Source of the DNA: Thermoplasmatales archaeon
GTDB lineage: Archaea; Thermoplasmatota; E2; UBA202; DSCA01
Length of the DNA: 5,238 bases
Assembly (NCBI GenBank): GCA_011049295.1
Contig: DSCA01000159.1
Span: 1 to 5,238 of the forward strand
Direction: 5' to 3'
Position 1 is the stretch's first letter. Each line of letters starts with the position of its first letter. The translations under genes were made by a program, and so were the position numbers. Below, piece by piece: positions 1 to 4,129 of this stretch. The notes beneath the pieces were generated by a model. The model searched no databases. It was not told where the DNA came from and saw nothing but the letters and a program-made list of their open reading frames with translations.

Positions 1-72
1 ATAGGGTAAACTTCATTCCCTATCCCCTCCATATTATCAAGAGAATACAGAGCAAAAAAATGTTCCGAAAAA

Positions 73-88
73 TTGAGAGCTATCTCAA
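73..88. repeat. 6-bp inverted repeat upstream of Alba
   Basis: TTGAGA and TCTCAA form a perfect 6-bp inverted repeat around the 4-base loop GCTA, followed on + by an A run. It lies 63 bases upstream of the Alba start in the promoter region. It could be an operator. On the - strand it is a short hairpin followed a few bases later by a T run (the A run at 68-72), so a terminator for a - strand transcript is also possible. Short repeats of this size arise easily by chance in AT-rich DNA. Confidence 0.3.
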
Positions 89-112
89 AAAAATTTAATC
101 TGACAAAGTCAA

Positions 113-121
113 GTTAAATAA
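113..121 (+). promoter_or_regulatory. Possible TATA box for Alba
   Basis: GTTAAATAA is an archaeal TATA-like element centred about 35 bases before the Alba GTG. Initiation roughly 25 bases downstream would fall near 140-145, giving a very short leader that just includes or clips the ribosome binding site. A second candidate is the A-rich stretch with TTTAATC at 88-100, which would give a leader of about 30 bases. I cannot choose between them from sequence alone. Confidence 0.35.
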
Positions 122-142
122 GCTCCGGCTATTGCCAGACGT

Positions 143-148
143 GGTGAT
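143..148 (+). promoter_or_regulatory. Ribosome binding site GGTGAT for Alba
   Basis: GGTGAT matches the 3' half of the archaeal Shine-Dalgarno consensus (AGGAGGTGATC) and ends 3 bases before the GTG at 152. Because the match is to the 3' half, the short spacer is in register. It supports GTG 152 as the start. The same motif and spacing recur before the response regulator gene at 3506. Confidence 0.6.
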
Positions 149-151
149 ACT

Positions 152-427
152 GTGAACAAGGAAGAGAACGTCGTCTATGTCGGAACCAAGCCGCCAATGA
201 ACTACGTGCTCGCGGTTATAACAGGGTTTAACCAGGGAGCAACACAGATGACCCTGAAGGCCCGCGGTCGAGCTATCTCCAGTGCCGTTGATGCAGCAGA
301 AATCGTTCGACACCGGTTCTTGAAAGATGTAACCGTTGGAACCATCTCTATCAACACCGAGGAAGTCACATCAAAGGAAGGCGAATCTCGCAACGTTTCC
401 TCTATAGAAATCGTACTCACCAAGTAG
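152..427 (+). CDS. albA: Alba family chromatin/nucleic-acid-binding protein
   Basis: This 91-residue protein has the full Alba fold length (family about 90-97). Recognisable family segments in order are VVYVGTKPPMNYVLAVITGF (7-26), NQGATQMTLKARGRAISSAV (27-46), DAAEIVRHRFL (47-57) and a C-terminal NVSSIEIVLTK (81-91). Alba is a small dimeric protein that coats DNA, and RNA, in most archaea. The KARGRAIS segment and the basic residues around position 13 are its nucleic-acid contact region. The GTG start is chosen because of GGTGAT three bases upstream and because the N-terminus then matches family length. At the site where Sulfolobus Alba has a Lys-Lys pair (K16, K17), this protein has Thr12-Lys13, so the lysine best known as an acetylation target is absent. 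It appears monocistronic, with a U-rich terminator 60 bases downstream. Confidence 0.95.
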   Translation: MNKEENVVYVGTKPPMNYVLAVITGFNQGATQMTLKARGRAISSAVDAAEIVRHRFLKDVTVGTISINTEEVTSKEGESRNVSSIEIVLTK

Positions 428-486
428 ATAGAGACGTGGTGTTGAAGCTTAATGGGGAGCGGCCTGTTGTTACCTCCAAGACCATC

Positions 487-500
487 CTCTTTTTTATTTT
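487..500 (+). terminator. U-rich terminator after Alba
   Basis: The run CTCTTTTTTATTTT on the coding strand, about 60 bases after the Alba stop, is a typical archaeal U-tract terminator. A small inverted repeat follows at 503-518 (TTGGA, 6-base loop, TCCAA) and then a second T run at 528-533. The gene-free stretch 428-664 otherwise holds a short imperfect hairpin at 552-568 and the GNAT leader; I see no tRNA or other RNA gene in it. Confidence 0.55.
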
Positions 501-653
501 AATTGGATTATAGTCCAACTAAAATGTATTTTTGCTCTGCCAGGCTCTGGTCAGGGATTCATCCCCTGTGGCCGTTGCATCAGTGTGGGACCGGATAAGG
601 GCAAAACAGATTTGTAGGGGGATGCGATAACGATGTGGGCGCTAATGCCAGGG

Positions 654-658
654 GAGGT
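654..658 (+). promoter_or_regulatory. Shine-Dalgarno deciding a TTG start for GNAT
   Basis: GAGGT, within GGGGAGGT (651-658), sits 6 bases before an in-frame TTG at 665. This is better placed than anything before the GTG at 635. For the ATG at 677 the site is too far away (18 bases). A second strong site, AGGAGGT at 690-696, has no usable in-frame ATG/GTG/TTG just after it. Confidence 0.55.
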
Positions 659-664
659 CTATAC

Positions 665-1147
665 TTGCCGTGGTTGATGTCAGGGGAAGAGGAGGTAAAG
701 ATTCGGGAGGCAAAGCCAGGCGATGGCGAAGAGATATACAGGATTCTCTCCCACGCCTTTGAACCCTATAGCCGCTATTACACGGAGGAGGCCTATAGCG
801 CCACTGTTCTTTCTCCTCGGGAAATCGAGAGCCGCATTAAGGATGGACAAATGGTGGTTTTAGTCGCTACATGTCATGGTGTGGCGGTGGGCACCGTTTC
901 TCTCAAACCGGAGGGGGAGGGGCGTATCTATTTGCAGAGCATGGCTGTCGAACCGCATTACCAGGGACAGGCCATCGGAAAACAAATACTTGAAAGGGCT
1001 GAGATGTTTGCCAGGCAGAGACAATGTAGGCTTGTGTCCCTGGAGTGTTATCATCCCCTAGTAAAGGCGCTGGACTTGTACGAGAAATCCGGTTTCCGTG
1101 TCACGGGGAAAAAAGAAACTACTATGGCATCGAAATTTTTGAGATGA
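665..1147 (+). CDS. GNAT family N-acetyltransferase, C-terminus apparently frameshifted
   Basis: This is a Gcn5-related acetyltransferase that would move an acetyl group from acetyl-CoA to an amine; the substrate is unknown. From TTG 665 it is 160 residues. The fold starts at VKIREAKPGD (11-20). Strand beta4 and motif A are LQSMAVEPHYQGQAIGKQIL (90-109). Its CoA loop is QGQAIG, with Ala103 where many members have Gly. SLECY (125-129) and LDLYEKSGFRV (136-146) are the usual motif B features, with Tyr139 the likely general acid. After TGKK the frame reads an atypical short tail (ETTMASKFLR) and stops. In the -1 frame the DNA encodes RNYYGIEIFEMTKKLTG, a typical GNAT ending, so the intact product is probably 167 residues ending at 1167. 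Alternative starts are GTG 635 (170 residues in frame) and ATG 677. It is not placed in a named subfamily; RimI-like protein acetylation is possible but unproven. Confidence 0.85.
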   Translation: MPWLMSGEEEVKIREAKPGDGEEIYRILSHAFEPYSRYYTEEAYSATVLSPREIESRIKDGQMVVLVATCHGVAVGTVSLKPEGEGRIYLQSMAVEPHYQGQAIGKQILERAEMFARQRQCRLVSLECYHPLVKALDLYEKSGFRVTGKKETTMASKFLR

Positions 1148-1167
1148 CAAAAAAACTGACCGGCTAG
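1115..1167 (+). other. Out-of-frame C-terminal GNAT segment after an A6 run
   Basis: The six A residues at 1109-1114 are read in frame 0 as AAA AAA. Stepping back one base at the second AAA gives AGA AAC TAC TAT GGC and on through RNYYGIEIFEMTKKLTG to TAG at 1165-1167. The NYYG-(x)n-EM-x-KKL pattern is what GNAT proteins normally show after the SGF motif, so this segment very likely belongs to the gene upstream. A missing A in the assembled sequence, a real one-base deletion, or slippage at the A run would each explain it. An extra G in the preceding G4 run would restore the frame equally well. Confidence 0.7.
1148..1155 (-). terminator. T7 terminator after the Ig-like gene (- strand)
   Basis: On the - strand the stop TAG (1166-1164) is followed after eight bases by TTTTTTT (complement of the A7 run at 1149-1155). 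A U run this close to a stop is a good archaeal terminator. It lies inside the 3' end of the convergent GNAT gene. Confidence 0.5.
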
Positions 1168-1646
1168 CTGCTGGGCGGCAGGATGCAGTCGTAGAAGACC
1201 CGGAGGTGGGTGCTGCCCGTGTTGCCGCTGGTGTCCCGGGCGGTGACCGTGAGGTTGTAGATGCCGAAGCCGATGCCCAGGGAGCCCTGCCATATGAAGG
1301 TGTTGTCGCAGGGGACGTAGGTGGCGGTGGTTCCCGCCCGGTCGTCGAGGAGGACGGTGACGTGGAACTCGCTGGGGTGGTCTATGTTGTCGACGGCCAT
1401 GGCCGCGCCGGGTCTGAATAGGAAAGCTCCCATGGTCATGGTGAGCCCGAAGGGATTGGGAAACAGCTCGATGCCCGCGAAATATACGTATCCCTCTCGG
1501 GGGCTGAGGATGGTTATCTGGGGTGGCGTGGTGTCGTCCGTCTCAGTGGAGCCCTCCGCCGACGCCGGAGCGACGGCCAGTCCGCCGGCCAGGCTGGCGA
1601 CCATCACCATCACGGCGGCCGCGTATCCTGATATCCTGTGACTCAT
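1164..1646 (-). CDS. Small secreted protein with one archaeal Ig-like domain
   Basis: This 160-residue protein begins with a signal peptide: MSHR, a hydrophobic stretch (8-27), and an APASA site predicting cleavage after Ala30. An acidic/Thr linker (31-40) follows. One Ig-like domain starts at PPQITILSPREGYVYFAG (41-58), passes LTMTMGAF (68-75), and ends with YNLTVTARDTSGNTG (130-144). The TPP-x-I-x-I-x-SP-x-x-G opening and the LTVTARDTSGN ending resemble Ig-like domains of archaeal surface proteins. Cys113 and Cys154 could form a disulfide. Asn131 is in a glycosylation sequon. There is no C-terminal membrane anchor or sorting tail, so it should be released or held by binding another protein. 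ATG 1646 is chosen over upstream starts because GAGAGGTG lies six bases before it and the signal peptide then has normal length. Its role is unknown. Confidence 0.75.
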   Translation of the reverse strand: MSHRISGYAAAVMVMVASLAGGLAVAPASAEGSTETDDTTPPQITILSPREGYVYFAGIELFPNPFGLTMTMGAFLFRPGAAMAVDNIDHPSEFHVTVLLDDRAGTTATYVPCDNTFIWQGSLGIGFGIYNLTVTARDTSGNTGSTHLRVFYDCILPPSS

Positions 1647-1652
1647 ACAGTA

Positions 1653-1660
1653 CACCTCTC
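1653..1660 (-). promoter_or_regulatory. Ribosome binding site for the Ig-like gene
   Basis: On the - strand GAGAGGTG ends six bases before ATG 1646. This decides the start against the longer upstream reading, which lacks a signal peptide at its N-terminus. A weak TATA-like CATAAG on - (plus 1684-1689) is centred about 40 bases upstream of the ATG and could drive a transcript with a short leader. Confidence 0.55.
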
Positions 1661-1748
1661 TTCCACTCATCGGTCTGTGGCTACTTATGCCTTGCGGTTT
1701 GACGGATGCTGCCTCTGACGGGCAGCTTATCGGTGGCAAGAGGGGGGC

Positions 1749-1802
1749 GGGGAACCCGATGCGGGGACTTCGCAAGAGGCCAGAAAAACTAGCGGGTTCC
1801 CC
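1749..1802. repeat. Perfect 10-bp GC-rich inverted repeat in intergenic region
   Basis: GGGGAACCCG (1749-1758) and CGGGTTCCCC (1793-1802) are exact reverse complements separated by 34 bases. The enclosed segment can fold its own 4-bp stem, TGCG (1760-1763) with CGCA (1771-1774). It lies in the 308-base gap 1647-1954 between the - strand Ig-like gene and the + strand operon. It could be a structured leader, a small RNA or a protein-binding site. It does not fit a tRNA. A second small hairpin, CCTAT/ATAGG, follows at 1810-1825, with a T-rich stretch after it. Confidence 0.45.
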
Positions 1803-1870
1803 TTCCAGACCTATAACGCCATAGGGGTTAATGCTGTTTTTGATTTTGTTAGGAAAATACGAGATAAACT

Positions 1871-1889
1871 CGAAAATTTTTTATATCAT
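1871..1889 (+). promoter_or_regulatory. Strong BRE/TATA promoter for the 1955 operon
   Basis: CGAAAATTTTTTATATCAT has the purine-rich BRE followed by a T-rich TATA box, a classic archaeal promoter. Initiation about 25 bases beyond the TATA centre would fall near 1908-1912, giving a leader of about 45 bases before ATG 1955. A short 4-bp dyad (CGAG, ATAAA, CTCG) overlaps its upstream edge at 1860-1872. Confidence 0.65.
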
Positions 1890-1902
1890 CCGGGCGGGAC
1901 GG

Positions 1903-1924
1903 CGGAGAAAAGTATTTATCTCCG
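1903..1924 (+). promoter_or_regulatory. Second TATA box embedded in a 6-bp dyad, likely operator
   Basis: CGGAGA (1903-1908) and TCTCCG (1919-1924) are perfect inverted half-sites with a 10-base centre, AAAGTATTTA. That centre looks like a BRE end plus TATA box, and initiation from it would fall near 1940, leaving a leader of about 15 bases that still includes the ribosome binding site. The same dyad sits over or just before the expected start point of the stronger promoter at 1871-1889. A dimeric regulator bound here could therefore block both. This is inference; no regulator is encoded in the window. Confidence 0.45.
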
Positions 1925-1943
1925 GTGCAGTTGGATACGTGTT

Positions 1944-1950
1944 GGGAGGT
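1944..1950 (+). promoter_or_regulatory. Ribosome binding site for the 1955 gene
   Basis: GGGAGGT ends four bases before ATG 1955. It supports this ATG over an upstream in-frame GTG at 1925, which would place extra residues before the signal sequence. Confidence 0.6.
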
Positions 1951-1954
1951 TGTC

Positions 1955-2803
1955 ATGAGAGTTACAAAGATGTGGGCGGGGGCAGCGGCTGCGCTGCTCC
2001 TCGTGCTGTGCCTGGCCCCGGTGTACGGTGATTTTGGCGGTGGGCGGTGGGGCCAGGCGGAGGAGAGGGAGATGGCCGGGGCTGGCTGTGCCGTGACGGA
2101 GACGGTGGAGGTCTATGCGCTCTCGGAGACCGGCCGGTTGGAGCGTTCCCTTCACGTCCTGTATCCTGCCCGGCTGCAGGAGCTATATGGTGCGCTCAGC
2201 GCCGTCGGGGACCCCCACCGGCTGCTCTCCGTTTTGAAGGAGTACGGATTGGTGCCGGGAGACGCCCTTCTGCCCGTCCCCCGTTTTCCGCATGAAAGCG
2301 GTCCGCTGGCCGGTCTGTTTCCGTTGCCGGGGCCCAATGCCAACCTCAGCTTCAACGTCCTGTGCCGGGTGACCGGGCTGGGAATGGCGGTCACGTTTCC
2401 CGTTGTATTCCCGGGCCTGCTGTTATTGAGCACCCTGTTTGCGCTGCCCCTATTCGGGGGAGGGCTTATCATGGCCATGGCCTGGCTGTTTGCCACCGCT
2501 TTGACCTTTGTTAGCGGTCTTGCTGCGCTGACGGGGGAGTTTCCCGTCCTGTTTTCGTCGCTGCTGTCCTTTGTGATGCCCTACACGATGTTCACCGCCC
2601 CCGTGGGCTTGATGTTTCTCAACCTGGGTGTGGTCAGGACCCACGGGGCGCTGGGCAACTGGACCGCGGTGTGTCCCCTGGCTACGCTCTTCCTGGGCTT
2701 CTCCGGCTTCTGGATAAACGCGGTGTTTTTTTCGGTGGTTCTGGGAACCTCGCTGGCCTGTGTGAGTCTGGTTTCTTCTGGGCCCATTCCTGAAAAATAC
2801 TGA
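1955..2803 (+). CDS. Secreted/membrane protein of unknown family
   Basis: I do not recognise this 282-residue protein. It starts with a signal or anchor segment (MRVTK, then hydrophobic 8-25 ending VYG). A mainly hydrophilic region of about 115 residues follows (26-140), containing ETVEVYALSETGRLERSL (49-66) and a leucine-rich stretch around 69-106. The C-terminal half is hydrophobic, with likely membrane segments near 142-164, 166-192, 197-222 and 240-273. Cys45 and Cys137 lie in the probable outer region; NLS (130) and NWT (235) are possible glycosylation sequons. The layout suggests an extracytoplasmic domain followed by a 4-helix membrane domain, as in a sensor or transporter accessory protein, but nothing in it names a function. 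It is first in a same-strand set with the AAA+ ATPase (29-base gap) and response regulator, which suggests a common process. ATG 1955 is supported by GGGAGGT upstream. Confidence 0.75.
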   Translation: MRVTKMWAGAAAALLLVLCLAPVYGDFGGGRWGQAEEREMAGAGCAVTETVEVYALSETGRLERSLHVLYPARLQELYGALSAVGDPHRLLSVLKEYGLVPGDALLPVPRFPHESGPLAGLFPLPGPNANLSFNVLCRVTGLGMAVTFPVVFPGLLLLSTLFALPLFGGGLIMAMAWLFATALTFVSGLAALTGEFPVLFSSLLSFVMPYTMFTAPVGLMFLNLGVVRTHGALGNWTAVCPLATLFLGFSGFWINAVFFSVVLGTSLACVSLVSSGPIPEKY

Positions 2804-2817
2804 AAGTAATATAAAGC

Positions 2818-2825
2818 AGGAGGTG
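2818..2825 (+). promoter_or_regulatory. Strong Shine-Dalgarno deciding a GTG start
   Basis: AGGAGGTG, a near-complete match to the archaeal consensus, ends seven bases before GTG 2833. The ATG two codons later (2839) would have a 13-base spacer, so GTG is preferred. Confidence 0.65.
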
Positions 2826-2832
2826 TTTACAA

Positions 2833-3501
2833 GTGAAAATGCCGGCCGAGCAACTCATCCTGAATCCAAATGAGCCCAATCCGGGCTTTATGGTTTACAA
2901 GGACGAGGCGCGCAAGATTATTCTGCAGACCATCGCCGGTTCCAGCGACGTCTTCTGGATTCTGGGGGATACGGGCATCGGCAAGACCACCTTCCTGCTG
3001 TGGCTGAGCGAGTTTGCCCCGGTGTACAGGGTGGAGCCGGTGGTGATTCACGGCGGGGAGAACCTCACCCTGGAGGAGGTAAAGGCCAAAATGGAGGCGG
3101 CCATCCGGCCCTCGTTTTTCTCCCGGGTCTTTCTGCGCAAAAAGGTGATTGAGCGGCCGGTCCTCCTGCTGCTGGACGAGGTGGAATATATCCGGGACCG
3201 GAAGGTTTTCGAGTACCTGGTCAGCAAGCTGGACGAGCCCGGCCTGCAGATGTCCGCGGTGCTGGCCTCGGTAAACGAGGTGGATGACATCGTCGACAAC
3301 TATCTCAAGGGCCGGGACATTGAAAAAATCAGGCTGACTCTGCCCTCCGCCGACGTGCTCATGGACATGATGAAACGGCGCATCGAGGCGGCGGGCGGCG
3401 AGGGATTCCGTCCCTTCGGCAAACAAATGGTGCGGGACGTCATCGAGTCCTCCACCACCATAAGGGACATCTTTATCAAGCTGGAAGAAACCATACGGTG
3501 A
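2833..3501 (+). CDS. Compact AAA+ type P-loop ATPase (Cdc6/Arch-ATPase-like)
   Basis: This 222-residue protein is a single ATPase module. The N-terminus LNPNEPNPGFMVYKDEARKI (10-29) resembles the box before the P-loop in Cdc6-like and archaeal AAA ATPases. Walker A is GDTGIGKTT (45-53), with Lys51 the nucleotide contact. Walker B is VLLLLDE (110-116), with Asp115 and Glu116. SVN (146-148) occupies the sensor-1 position. The C-terminal FGKQMVRDVIESSTTIRDIF (195-214) looks like a small helical lid, with Arg211 a possible sensor-2 residue. There is no winged-helix DNA-binding domain, so it is shorter than true Orc1/Cdc6 initiators and is unlikely to be one. It probably couples ATP hydrolysis to remodelling or signalling. 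The next gene starts four bases after its stop, inside a translationally coupled arrangement, so partnership with the response regulator is likely. The partner and substrate are unknown. Confidence 0.85.
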   Translation: MKMPAEQLILNPNEPNPGFMVYKDEARKIILQTIAGSSDVFWILGDTGIGKTTFLLWLSEFAPVYRVEPVVIHGGENLTLEEVKAKMEAAIRPSFFSRVFLRKKVIERPVLLLLDEVEYIRDRKVFEYLVSKLDEPGLQMSAVLASVNEVDDIVDNYLKGRDIEKIRLTLPSADVLMDMMKRRIEAAGGEGFRPFGKQMVRDVIESSTTIRDIFIKLEETIR

Positions 3502-3502
3502 T
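3497..3502 (+). promoter_or_regulatory. Ribosome binding site GGTGAT overlapping the ATPase stop
   Basis: GGTGAT ends three bases before GTG 3506 and contains the TGA stop (3499-3501) of the ATPase gene. Termination of one gene therefore delivers ribosomes to the start of the next, which points to translational coupling. Confidence 0.6.
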
Positions 3503-3505
3503 AGA

Positions 3506-4129
3506 GTGAGCAGACACGTTATGGTCGTTGACGACGAATACGAGGTGGCAGACATCGTCAAGAAGATGCTGGAGTCCGAGGGCCTGGAGGTCACCACGGC
3601 CCACGACGGCCAGGAGGCGCTGGACAAACTGGAGGAGCAGCAGCCCGACCTCATCCTGCTGGACATCATGATGCCCGGCATGGACGGATGGGAGACCCTG
3701 CGGGCCATCAAGCGGGACCAGCGTTTTTCCCACATCCCCGTATCCATGCTCACCGCCCTTCCCCTGACCCCCGAGGACACCCGGAGCAAGCCCATCGACC
3801 ACATCGAGAACTACATAGTCAAGCCCTTCACCAAGAAGGCCCTCCTCCACAAAATCAACGACATCCTGGAGCGGGAAAAGGAAATCCAGGACATGTACGA
3901 CACCATCAGGCGGGAGGTGGGCGAGGAGGAGGCCGAGGAGTACCGCCGCCTGTCCATGGCCGTCAACCGTCAGCGCCGTCTCATCGGGGTCATCGTGGAT
4001 TCCACGGTCAGCGAGCTCAAGGATTCCATCAAGAACCTGATACTGAGCCAGAAGCGGATGATTGAGGCCATGAACAAGAAAATAGCCGACATCGAGGAGT
4101 TGGTGGAGCGGAAATCAGATAAAAAGTGA
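3506..4129 (+). CDS. Response regulator with N-terminal REC and helical C-terminus
   Basis: This 207-residue protein has a complete receiver domain in residues 3-122. The acidic pocket is Asp9/Asp10 (VVDDE), the phospho-acceptor is Asp53 in LILLDIMMPGMDG (49-61), the switch residues are Thr83 (MLTA) and Tyr103, and Lys106 is in IVKPF. All residues needed for phosphorylation are present. The remaining 85 residues (123-207) are charged and helical, with heptad-like stretches such as ISELKDSIKN-type leucine/isoleucine spacing around 160-200, and no helix-turn-helix. The output is thus likely protein-protein interaction or dimerisation rather than transcription. The kinase that phosphorylates it is not in the window. 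GTG 3506 is supported by GGTGAT and places MVVDDE at the normal distance. The gene is coupled to the AAA+ ATPase upstream, and its last 15 bases overlap the convergent peptidase gene. Confidence 0.92.
   Translation: MSRHVMVVDDEYEVADIVKKMLESEGLEVTTAHDGQEALDKLEEQQPDLILLDIMMPGMDGWETLRAIKRDQRFSHIPVSMLTALPLTPEDTRSKPIDHIENYIVKPFTKKALLHKINDILEREKEIQDMYDTIRREVGEEEAEEYRRLSMAVNRQRRLIGVIVDSTVSELKDSIKNLILSQKRMIEAMNKKIADIEELVERKSDKK

Noticed and set aside
1..23. Inverted repeat ATAGGG...CCCTAT at the window edge
   Set aside because: A 6-bp stem with an 11-base loop, no T run after it and no visible gene before it; too weak to call a terminator.
442..513. Small 23-codon reading frame starting TTG after a GGTG, with a hydrophobic end (TILFFILIGL)
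   Set aside because: Its hydrophobic codons are just the U-rich terminator of Alba read as codons, and the start is only weakly supported.
541..634. Possible RNA gene in the GNAT leader
   Set aside because: Only a short imperfect hairpin at 552-568 is visible; no tRNA cloverleaf, T-arm motif or riboswitch core could be found.
635..664. Extension of the GNAT protein to GTG 635
   Set aside because: No well-placed ribosome site precedes it, while GGGGAGGT is ideally placed for TTG 665; the extra ten residues look unlike the family N-terminus.
2805..2815. TATA-like GAAAGTAATATAAAG before the ATPase gene, as an internal promoter
   Set aside because: Initiation about 25 bases downstream would fall at or after the GTG 2833 and remove the strong Shine-Dalgarno, so the site is unlikely to drive this gene.
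2827..3804. Long - strand open frame (325 codons) opposite the ATPase and response regulator
   Set aside because: It is a shadow of high-G+C coding on +; the + frames carry clear Walker and receiver motifs, and the - translation has no recognisable domain.
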